Positions 6,280-11,641 of a DNA stretch of 11,641 nucleotides are shown here, in pieces. The translations under genes and the position numbers were made by a program. Under the pieces are notes generated by a model. That model did not search any database. It had not been told where the DNA came from and worked only from the letters and a program-made list of their open reading frames with translations. This DNA is from Pseudolabrys sp. GTDB lineage: Bacteria; Pseudomonadota; Alphaproteobacteria; Rhizobiales; Xanthobacteraceae. How positions within the stretch are numbered: position 1 is the stretch's first letter; every line of letters starts with the position of its first letter. The stretch is from positions 1 through 11,641 of the forward strand of contig JAFAQJ010000357.1 in the NCBI GenBank assembly GCA_019246455.1. Reading direction: 5' to 3'.

Positions 6280-6837
6280 ATGTTCATCCAGACCGAAACG
6301 ACTCCCAATCCCGCCACGCTGAAATTCCTGCCCGGCCGCGCCGTGCTCGACAACGGCACGCTCGACATGCCGGACCGGCAAGCCGCAGCACAATCGCCGC
6401 TCGCCGAGCGGTTGTTCGCGGTGCCCAATGTCAGCGGCGTAATGCTTGGCCCGGATTTCATCGCGGTCAGCAAGAGCGACGGCGACTGGCAGCAGCTCAA
6501 GCCGGCCGTGCTCGGCGCCATCATGGAGCATTTCATGACCGGCGCGCCGGTCCTGGCGAGCGGCACGCCCGCCACTTCAGGGGATGACGAATTCTTCGAT
6601 GCCAAGGATGCCGACACGGTCGCCACCATCAAGGACCTGATCGAGACCCGGGTGCGTCCAGCGGTCGCCGGCGACGGCGGCGACATCACCTTCCGCGGCT
6701 ACAAGGAAGGCATCGTCTATCTTGCCATGAAAGGCGCCTGCTCGGGCTGCCCGTCCTCGACCGCAACCTTGCAGCACGGCATCCAGAACCTGCTCCGGCA
6801 CTTCGTGCCGGAAGTGCAGGAAGTGCGGCCGATGTAA
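6280..6837 (+). CDS. Nfu-type iron-sulfur cluster carrier (NifU C-terminal domain protein)
   Basis: This is a 185-residue cytoplasmic protein with two domains. The N-terminal Nfu_N domain (about 1–90) begins MFIQTETTPNPATLKFLPG, the usual signature. The C-terminal NifU domain (about 112–182) has RPAVAGDGGDI (126–136) and the cluster-binding pair C154-S-G-C157-P-S-S. Nfu proteins form a [4Fe-4S] cluster across a dimer and deliver it to target enzymes. In E. coli the relative NfuA interacts with MiaB, whose gene lies further along this cluster. Length is normal for the alphaproteobacterial and mitochondrial Nfu type, which lacks the N-terminal scaffold domain of full NifU. It has its own candidate promoter and a strong ribosome binding site, and a hairpin follows it. 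Confidence 0.95.
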   Translation: MFIQTETTPNPATLKFLPGRAVLDNGTLDMPDRQAAAQSPLAERLFAVPNVSGVMLGPDFIAVSKSDGDWQQLKPAVLGAIMEHFMTGAPVLASGTPATSGDDEFFDAKDADTVATIKDLIETRVRPAVAGDGGDITFRGYKEGIVYLAMKGACSGCPSSTATLQHGIQNLLRHFVPEVQEVRPM

Positions 6838-6865
6838 TCGGCTTCTCCATCTGTTTTCCCTGTGG

Positions 6866-6897
6866 TGCCCGGCCGGTCTGCCGGGCATCTACGTTTT
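6866..6897 (+). terminator. Probable intrinsic terminator or attenuator between nfu and tsaB
   Basis: TGCCCGGC (6866–6873) pairs with GCCGGGCA (6880–6887) around a 6-base loop. A short T-run (TTTT, 6894–6897) follows after six bases. The stem is strong but the T-tract is set back, so termination may be partial. It begins 29 bases past the nfu stop codon and suggests that tsaB is transcribed partly or wholly from its own promoter. Confidence 0.5.
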
Positions 6898-6899
6898 AA

Positions 6900-6922
6900 G
6901 CATGATAAATTGAGAATCATGC
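6900..6922. repeat. Inverted repeat covering the tsaB start codon
   Basis: GCATGAT (6900–6906) and ATCATGC (6916–6922) are perfect inverted copies separated by nine AT-rich bases. The right arm contains the tsaB ATG (6919–6921). As DNA it could be an operator; as RNA it could mask the start codon. TTGAGAATCAT resembles one half of a Fur box, but the symmetry spacing is two bases longer than the usual 7-1-7 arrangement. Confidence 0.45.
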
Positions 6923-7602
6923 GCGTCCTGGCGATCGATACCGCGCTCGAAGCCTGTTCTGTCGCCGTGCTCGACACCGGCGAGGGCATTCTGGCGTCGG
7001 AAACCACGAACATGACGCGCGGCCATGCGGAGGCGCTGATGCCGATGGTGGCGCGCGCACTCGACCGCGCGCACATCGAATTCTTCTCCGGCATCGACCG
7101 TATCGCTGTCACCACCGGACCGGGTAGCTTCACTGGCCTGCGGGTCGGGATCGCCGCGGCGCGCGGCTTCGCGCTCGCCGCCAATCGTCCGGCGATCGGG
7201 CTGTCGACGCTGGCCGCTTATGCCGCGCCCTTCATCGCCGAGAACGACGCGCTGCCGGTCGTGTCAGCGATCGATGCGCGGCACGACCACATTTATCTGC
7301 AGGTGTTCGGGCCGGGCGGGCGCACCATCGTGCCGCCGCGACTCGCCAGCCTGCGCGACGCGTTGCGTGTCGCCTCTATGGGCACGCCGCGCGTCGTCGG
7401 CACAGCCGCCAAGGTCATGGTCGACCACTGGCCGCCCGGCGAGCGGCCGCCCAGCGCCGTTGATACCCGCCGCGCGCCCGACATCGGCTGGGTGGCGCGG
7501 CTCGGGGCCGCCGCGGCAGAAACCGGCGTGCCGCCGAAACCGCTTTACCTGCGGGCGCCGGACGCCCAGCCCCAAGACGCGGCGCAGCTGGCGCGGCGAT
7601 GA
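6919..7602 (+). CDS. tsaB: tRNA t6A37 biosynthesis protein TsaB
   Basis: This is a 227-residue protein of the ASKHA fold (YeaZ family). It is the partner that, with TsaD and TsaE, transfers the threonylcarbamoyl group to A37 of ANN-decoding tRNAs. Diagnostic stretches are AIDTALEACSVAV (5–17), RGHAEALMPM (34–43), TTGPGSFTGLRVGIAAARGFA (65–85, the most conserved block) and SAIDARHDHIYLQV (116–129). Length is normal. The ATG at 6919 yields the family start MRVLAIDTA; a GTG at 6862 would run through the hairpin after nfu. The stop overlaps the next gene in an ATGA, so tsaB and rimI are probably translationally coupled. The start codon lies in an inverted repeat. Confidence 0.95.
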   Translation: MRVLAIDTALEACSVAVLDTGEGILASETTNMTRGHAEALMPMVARALDRAHIEFFSGIDRIAVTTGPGSFTGLRVGIAAARGFALAANRPAIGLSTLAAYAAPFIAENDALPVVSAIDARHDHIYLQVFGPGGRTIVPPRLASLRDALRVASMGTPRVVGTAAKVMVDHWPPGERPPSAVDTRRAPDIGWVARLGAAAAETGVPPKPLYLRAPDAQPQDAAQLARR

Positions 7603-8081
7603 GCTTTCTCACTAACTTGTTTGCCCGAGCAGAGCCGGTGCTGTCCGAAGCCACGGCACGCGATACTCCCGCGATCGCAGCGCTCCATGCCGCCTCGTTC
7701 GCGCGCGGCTGGAGCGAGGACGAAGTCGAGCGCTTGTTGAGCGAGCACAGCGTCCTCACCCACCGCGCGATGGCAGGATCGGCGCTCGCCGGGTTCATCA
7801 TGTCGCGCATTGCCGCCGACGAAGCGGAGATTCTGTCGGTCGCGGTCGACAAATCGTTTCGCGCGCGCGGCCTATCGAAAATATTGCTGGCTCTGCACAT
7901 GCGGCGGCTCGCCGGGCTCGGCGTGCGCACGATCTTCCTCGAGGTCGGCGAGACCAACGATCCGGCGGCGCAGCTTTATGCCGGCGCCGGTTTCGAGGAA
8001 GTGGCGCGACGCGCCAACTATTATGACGACGGCAGCGGCCGCACCACCGACGCGGTGGTGCTGCGCCGCGATTTGTTCTGA
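7599..8081 (+). CDS. rimI: RimI-type GNAT N-acetyltransferase (ribosomal protein S18 alanine acetyltransferase)
   Basis: This is a 160-residue GNAT enzyme that would acetylate the N-terminal alanine of ribosomal protein S18 using acetyl-CoA. Motif A is VAVDKSFRARGLSKILL (81–97), with R88-x-x-G91-x-S93 as the pyrophosphate-binding loop; the last glycine of the usual RxxGxG is a serine here. LEVGETNDPAAQLYAGAGFEEV (114–135) matches the RimI pattern, with Y127 as the likely general acid, and RRANYYDDG (137–145) matches the RimI ending. It is about 12 residues longer than E. coli RimI, mostly at the N-terminus. The ATG overlaps the tsaB stop by four bases (ATGA) and no ribosome binding site is visible, so it probably depends on tsaB translation. 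tsaB–rimI pairing is common in bacteria and supports the call. Confidence 0.9.
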   Translation: MSFLTNLFARAEPVLSEATARDTPAIAALHAASFARGWSEDEVERLLSEHSVLTHRAMAGSALAGFIMSRIAADEAEILSVAVDKSFRARGLSKILLALHMRRLAGLGVRTIFLEVGETNDPAAQLYAGAGFEEVARRANYYDDGSGRTTDAVVLRRDLF

Positions 8082-8096
8082 CGTAGAATGTGACGG

Positions 8097-8531
8097 ATGA
8101 CTGAACGCCCCAATATCGAAGCACTTTGCGTCGCCAAGGGCATGCGCATGACCGAGCAGCGCCGCATCATCGCACGCGTTCTGGCGGCGGCCGACGATCA
8201 TCCCGATGTCGAGGAGCTTTACCGGCGCTGCGTCAAGGTCGACAGCAACATCTCGATCTCGACGGTGTACCGTACGGTCAAATTGTTCGAAGATGCTGGC
8301 ATCATCGAGCGTCATGACTTCCGTGAGGGCCGTGCCCGCTACGAGCAGAGCCCGGAATCGCACCACGATCATCTCATTAATCTCCGCACCGGTGAGGTGA
8401 TCGAATTCCGCTCGGAAGAGATCGAGCGGCTGCAAACCGAAGTGGCACGCAAGCTCGGCTACCGGCTGGTCGATCACCGTCTCGAGCTTTACGCCGTGCC
8501 GCTCGACGACAAGAAGAAATCCGAACACTGA
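8097..8531 (+). CDS. fur: Fur-family metal-responsive regulator (Fur/Mur type)
   Basis: This is a 144-residue transcription regulator. The winged-helix domain (about 10–82) contains the recognition helix ISISTVYRTVKLFEDAGI (52–69). The dimerisation and metal domain follows with H89-H-D-H92-L and EVIEF. Where E. coli Fur has a zinc-binding CxxC after HHDHLI, this protein reads INLRTG (N95, T98), so it lacks that structural zinc site. This is usual in alphaproteobacterial members, several of which respond to manganese (Mur). No heme-regulatory cysteine-proline motif is seen, so it is not Irr. It lies 15 bases after rimI and overlaps plsC by one base, implying an operon. Whether iron or manganese is sensed cannot be decided from sequence alone. 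Confidence 0.92.
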   Translation: MTERPNIEALCVAKGMRMTEQRRIIARVLAAADDHPDVEELYRRCVKVDSNISISTVYRTVKLFEDAGIIERHDFREGRARYEQSPESHHDHLINLRTGEVIEFRSEEIERLQTEVARKLGYRLVDHRLELYAVPLDDKKKSEH

Positions 8532-9316
8532 TGCTACGGATCGCTCTGGTCGGCGGATTTTTCTTCCTTTCATTGCCGTTCATGATCACGGTGCAATGGT
8601 TGCTCGGCGCGCTGAAGTCGCCGCTGTGGGGGCCTGCCTCCGTCGCCTATTACCGCCTGCTGCGCCGTATCCTGCGCATCAATGTCGAAATCCGCGGGCA
8701 ACTCGTCACCGGCAAGCCGGTGCTGATCGCGGCCAATCATGTGTCGTGGGTCGACATCGTCGTGCTCGCCTCGATCGCGCCGATGGTGTTCGTCGCCAAG
8801 CGCGAAGTCGCGACCTGGCCGCTGATCGGCTGGGCGGCGAAAGTGCAGAAGGTCGTATTCGTCGACCGTACGCGCCGCCAGCAGACCGCGGCGACGGTCT
8901 CCGAGATCGGACTACGCCTGAGCGAAAACCACCCGGTCGTGCTGTTTGCCGAAGGCACGTCGAGCGATGGCAACCGCGTGCTGCCGTTCCGCTCGGCGCT
9001 GATTGGTGCGATCGAGAGCGCGTGCCTTGAGGCCGGGCTTGGCGAAGTGCTGCTACAGCCGATGGCGATGACTTACGTCGGACAGAATGGATTGCCGATG
9101 GGCCGCATTCGCCGCCCGCTCGTTGCCTGGTACGGCGACCTCGATTTTTTTCCGCACATGGCGCGCTTCATGCGCGACGGCGCGGTCGACGCGGTCGTGA
9201 GCTTCGGCGCGCCGGCTCCAGCCACGGCGGAAGCCGATCGCAAGGAAATGGCGCGCACGCTGGAAAAAAACGTACGCACCATGATGATCGCGGCGTTGCG
9301 CGGCCAAGCGGCGTGA
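8531..9316 (+). CDS. PlsC-type 1-acyl-sn-glycerol-3-phosphate (lysophospholipid) acyltransferase
   Basis: This is a 261-residue membrane-associated acyltransferase. It has an N-terminal hydrophobic helix (about 3–26, RIALVGGFFFLSLPFMITVQWLL), then the catalytic N-H70-V-S-W-V-D75 (HX4D) motif, the substrate-side VFVDR (109–113), FAEGTSSDG (139–147, motif III) and QPMAMTY (motif IV). Enzymes of this family add an acyl chain to lysophosphatidic acid or to a related lyso-lipid. In rhizobia a PlsC relative, OlsA, makes ornithine lipids by the same chemistry, and sequence motifs alone do not separate the two. The ATG overlaps the fur stop by one base (TGATG), so translation is probably coupled. About 141 bases without a gene follow before miaB. 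Confidence 0.92.
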   Translation: MLRIALVGGFFFLSLPFMITVQWLLGALKSPLWGPASVAYYRLLRRILRINVEIRGQLVTGKPVLIAANHVSWVDIVVLASIAPMVFVAKREVATWPLIGWAAKVQKVVFVDRTRRQQTAATVSEIGLRLSENHPVVLFAEGTSSDGNRVLPFRSALIGAIESACLEAGLGEVLLQPMAMTYVGQNGLPMGRIRRPLVAWYGDLDFFPHMARFMRDGAVDAVVSFGAPAPATAEADRKEMARTLEKNVRTMMIAALRGQAA

Positions 9317-9335
9317 GTCGCATTTTTCCGGCAAA

Positions 9336-9352
9336 GCCGCTAAAGAAGCGGC
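9336..9352. repeat. Small hairpin in the gap between plsC and miaB
   Basis: GCCGCT (9336–9341) pairs with AGCGGC (9347–9352) around AAAGA. No T-run follows, so it is not a standard terminator. The rest of the 9317–9457 gap has no clear promoter, although miaB may need one. Confidence 0.3.
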
Positions 9353-9457
9353 CCGGCGTGGCCGTCATGAAACTGTAGTGGAATCAATGGCCTGTCGGCC
9401 GACGACAAGCCGGGCGCGAGCGAGTAGATTGAAATCGGAAGCGACATTGAGCGGCCA

Positions 9458-10843
9458 GTGAACGGAACGCGCAAGCTCCACGTCAAATCATTCGGTTGCC
9501 AGATGAACGTCTACGATTCCGATCGTATGGCGGACATGCTGACGCCTTTGGGCTACGCCGAAACCGGGACTCCGGACGGCGCCGATCTTGTCATCCTCAA
9601 CACCTGCAACATCCGTGAGCGCGCTGCAGAGAAGATCTATTCCGAGCTCGGCAAGCTGCGGCTCCTCAAGGACGAAGCCGCGCGTGATGGCCGCCCGATG
9701 CTGATCGCGGTGGCCGGTTGCGTCGCGCAAGCCGAGGGCAAGGAGATCATGCGGCGCGCGCCGGCGGTCGATGTGATCGTCGGTTCGCAAAATTACCATC
9801 AGCTGCCGGAATTGCTCGATCGCGCCGCGCGCGGCGAAAAGATTGTCGACACCGAATTTCCGGCCGAAGACAAGTTCGATGCGCTCGCGGCGCCGTCGCG
9901 GCACGCGATCCACGCGCGCGGCATTTCGGCGTTCGTCACCGTACAGGAAGGCTGCGACAAGTTCTGCACCTTCTGTGTCGTGCCTTACACGCGCGGCATG
10001 GAGATTTCCCGGCCAGTCGAGAAAATCGCGGCCGACGTCGCGCGCCTCGCCGAGGCCGGCGTGCGCGAGGTCACGCTGATCGGACAGAACGTCAACGCCT
10101 ATCATGGCAAGGGCCCTGACGGGCGCGACTGGTCGCTCGGCAAACTGCTCTATCGCCTCGCCGAAGTTCCGGGCATTGCGCGGCTGCGCTACACGACGAG
10201 TCATCCGACCGACATGGACGACGCACTGATCGAAGCGCACCGCGATCTGCCGGCGCTGATGCCGATGGTGCATCTGCCGGTGCAGTCCGGCTCCGATGGG
10301 ATCCTTGCCGCGATGAATCGTGGGCACACGCGTGCCGGCTACCTGCGCGTGATCGACAAGCTGCGCGCCGCGCGCGCCGATATTGCCTTCACCTCGGACT
10401 TCATCGTCGGCTTTCCCGGCGAGACCGAAGCCGACTTCGCCGACACCTTGTCGCTGGTCGACGCAGTCGGTTTTGCTGGCGCCTACACCTTCAACTATTC
10501 GCCGCGTCCGGGAACTCCGGCGGCTGAAATGGCCAGCCAGGTTCCCGACACTGACAAGACCGAGCGGCTCTATCGTCTGCAGGACCTCATCACCCGCCGG
10601 CAGAACGTCTTCAACGGCAGTTTTGTCGGCCAAACCCTCGATGTTCTGTTGGAAAAGCCGGGCCGGCTGGATGGCCAATTGGTCGGCCGCTCCCCATATT
10701 TGCAGGCGGTTCACGTGATGGCGGACGAGGCGATGATCGGCGAGATCGTGCCGGTCGCCATCACCCGGCTGGGCGCCAACAGCCTGCATGGCGAGATCGT
10801 CAATGCTCGCGCAACCCGAGATCTCGCCGAAGCTGGAGCCTGA
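9458..10843 (+). CDS. miaB: tRNA-2-methylthio-N6-dimethylallyladenosine synthase MiaB
   Basis: This is a 461-residue radical-SAM methylthiotransferase that adds a methylthio group to i6A37 of tRNAs reading U-starting codons, giving ms2i6A. The N-terminal UPF0004 domain holds the three cysteines of the auxiliary [4Fe-4S] cluster: C14 (SFGCQMN), C50 (NTCNIRE) and C88 (AGCVAQ). The radical-SAM cluster motif is C166-D-K-F-C170-T-F-C173, followed by VVPYTRG. The C-terminal TRAM domain spans about 384–449. All key residues and the usual length are present. The start is a GTG at 9458; the only upstream in-frame sequence to the stop at 9425 offers no better codon, and the N-terminus ([12 protein letters not shown]) fits the family. 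Its clusters may be supplied by the Nfu protein encoded upstream. Confidence 0.97.
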   Translation: MNGTRKLHVKSFGCQMNVYDSDRMADMLTPLGYAETGTPDGADLVILNTCNIRERAAEKIYSELGKLRLLKDEAARDGRPMLIAVAGCVAQAEGKEIMRRAPAVDVIVGSQNYHQLPELLDRAARGEKIVDTEFPAEDKFDALAAPSRHAIHARGISAFVTVQEGCDKFCTFCVVPYTRGMEISRPVEKIAADVARLAEAGVREVTLIGQNVNAYHGKGPDGRDWSLGKLLYRLAEVPGIARLRYTTSHPTDMDDALIEAHRDLPALMPMVHLPVQSGSDGILAAMNRGHTRAGYLRVIDKLRAARADIAFTSDFIVGFPGETEADFADTLSLVDAVGFAGAYTFNYSPRPGTPAAEMASQVPDTDKTERLYRLQDLITRRQNVFNGSFVGQTLDVLLEKPGRLDGQLVGRSPYLQAVHVMADEAMIGEIVPVAITRLGANSLHGEIVNARATRDLAEAGA

Positions 10844-10849
10844 ACGCCT

Positions 10850-11641
10850 TTGCGCACCAAAGAACCGCCGCTGCCGCCAGCCGCCACGTCCGAAGACACC
10901 GCGACCACCCAGACTGTGCTCGCGTTCGACGACAACCGGTTCGCTTCCGTGCTGTTCGGGCAATACGGGCAAAATCTGGCGCTGATCGAACGTCGCCTCG
11001 GCGTCGTCGCCGATAGCCGCGGCAATCACGTCACGCTGGAAGGCTCCCGCGGCGGCGTCGAACAGGCGCGCCGCGTCCTCGAAGGTTTATACGACCGCCT
11101 CAAGCAAGGCGGCGACGTCTCGCAAGGCGACGTCGAAGGCGCGATCCGTCAGGCGATCGCGCAAGGCTCGCTGTTCGATTTCGATCCGGCTGCGCCGCGT
11201 CCCGCGTTCGAGGAAATCAACCTGCGCAAGCGCCCGGTGCGCGCCCGCACCGCGGCGCAGGACGGCTATATCCGCGCACTCAAGCGCCATTCACTTGTCA
11301 TCGGCACCGGCCCGGCCGGCACCGGCAAAACCTGGCTCGCGGTCGCCCAAGCCGTGCAACTGTTCGAGCGCAAGGAAGTCGACCGCATCATCCTGTCGCG
11401 CCCGGCGGTCGAGGCCGGCGAGCGGCTCGGCTTCCTGCCCGGCGACATCGCCGCCAAGGTCAATCCCTACCTGCGTCCGCTGTTCGATGCGCTCAACGAC
11501 ATGATGGAGCCAGATCAGGTCAAGCGCTACATGGAAAACGACATCATCGAAATCTGCCCCCTGGCCTACATGCGCGGCCGCGCACAGCCCCTCACTTCGC
11601 AAGTCCTCACACCCTTCGGATTTCGCCCCCTCGGCGCGCTT
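10850..11641 (+). CDS. PhoH-family ATPase (PhoH-like/YbeZ), 3' end missing and last 20 codons atypical
   Basis: The first 264 residues are open to the right edge. An N-terminal KH-like region (about 24–80: LFGQYGQNLALIERRLG, VTLEGS) leads to the ATPase core: RTAAQDGYIRALKRH (133–147), the Walker A loop GPAGTGKT (154–161), LSRPAVEAGERLGFLPGDI (182–200), NPYLRPLFDAL (205–215) and ICPLAYMRGR (235–244). PhoH/YbeZ proteins are cytoplasmic ATPases linked to RNA and ribosome metabolism, often next to ybeY. Beyond R244 the family continues with a Walker B block (LDEAQN-type), but the 20 codons here (from 11582) show no such similarity though they stay in frame. The likely start is a TTG at 10850, seven bases past the miaB stop, with a distant GGAG at 10835; a GTG at 10916 is the alternative. 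Confidence 0.88.
   Translation, partial: MRTKEPPLPPAATSEDTATTQTVLAFDDNRFASVLFGQYGQNLALIERRLGVVADSRGNHVTLEGSRGGVEQARRVLEGLYDRLKQGGDVSQGDVEGAIRQAIAQGSLFDFDPAAPRPAFEEINLRKRPVRARTAAQDGYIRALKRHSLVIGTGPAGTGKTWLAVAQAVQLFERKEVDRIILSRPAVEAGERLGFLPGDIAAKVNPYLRPLFDALNDMMEPDQVKRYMENDIIEICPLAYMRGRAQPLTSQVLTPFGFRPLGAL

Noticed and set aside
5859..6689. A 276-residue minus-strand open frame across the stress protein and nfu genes
   Set aside because: It is Ser/Ala/Thr-rich low-complexity translation, antisense to two clear genes.
6900..6922. RirA iron-responsive operator
   Set aside because: The RirA site is TGA-N9-TCA; here the TGA and TCA are separated by eleven bases.
9488..11029. A 513-residue minus-strand open frame opposite miaB and the start of phoH
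   Set aside because: It is a shadow of the miaB coding strand. The plus-strand product has every MiaB cysteine and domain, while this frame matches nothing I recognise.
1..11641. A mobile element, defence system or CRISPR array
   Set aside because: No transposase, integrase, nuclease–helicase set, spaced direct-repeat array or tRNA-flanked insertion is visible. Gene content and order look like a normal chromosomal backbone.

Overview
The window reads as chromosomal DNA of an alphaproteobacterium of the order Hyphomicrobiales (Rhizobiales), probably near the Bradyrhizobium / Xanthobacteraceae group. Base composition is GC-rich. The run trpS – universal stress protein – nfu – tsaB – rimI – fur – plsC – miaB – phoH is a familiar rhizobial gene order, and the protein sequences have an alphaproteobacterial flavour. 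I see no tRNA, rRNA, CRISPR array, insertion sequence or phage gene. Both ends cut through genes, so this looks like a contig or fragment.

Left half (1–4431), all on the minus strand. Reading in the direction of transcription, from right to left: a 38-residue single-span membrane protein, an adenosine-kinase-type PfkB sugar kinase, a membrane-anchored coiled-coil protein of unknown function ending in strong intrinsic terminator 2257–2294, an exported UlaG-like metallo-beta-lactamase-fold protein, a small protein with a degenerate GIY-YIG-like motif ending in strong terminator 798–824, and a Rieske oxygenase alpha subunit that runs off the left edge. This is the accessory, less understood part.

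Right half (4606–11641), all on the plus strand, divergent from the first block across a 174-base intergenic region. It is a housekeeping cluster: tryptophanyl-tRNA synthetase, a UspA-type stress protein, an Nfu iron-sulfur carrier, TsaB (t6A tRNA modification), RimI (ribosomal protein S18 acetyltransferase), a Fur/Mur-type metal regulator, a PlsC-type lysophospholipid acyltransferase, MiaB (ms2i6A tRNA methylthiotransferase) and PhoH, which runs off the right edge. tsaB–rimI–fur–plsC are tightly packed (ATGA overlap, 15-base gap, one-base overlap), as in an operon. Functionally the block joins two modifications of tRNA adenosine 37 (TsaB, MiaB), a likely Fe-S source for MiaB (Nfu) and a metal sensor.

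The window is mostly ordinary. The points most worth a second look are the 38-residue membrane protein, a GGTNACC repeat cluster ahead of the coiled-coil protein, the active-site departures in the metallo-hydrolase and GIY-YIG-like proteins, an inverted repeat over the tsaB start codon, and the last 60 bases, where PhoH abruptly stops resembling PhoH.
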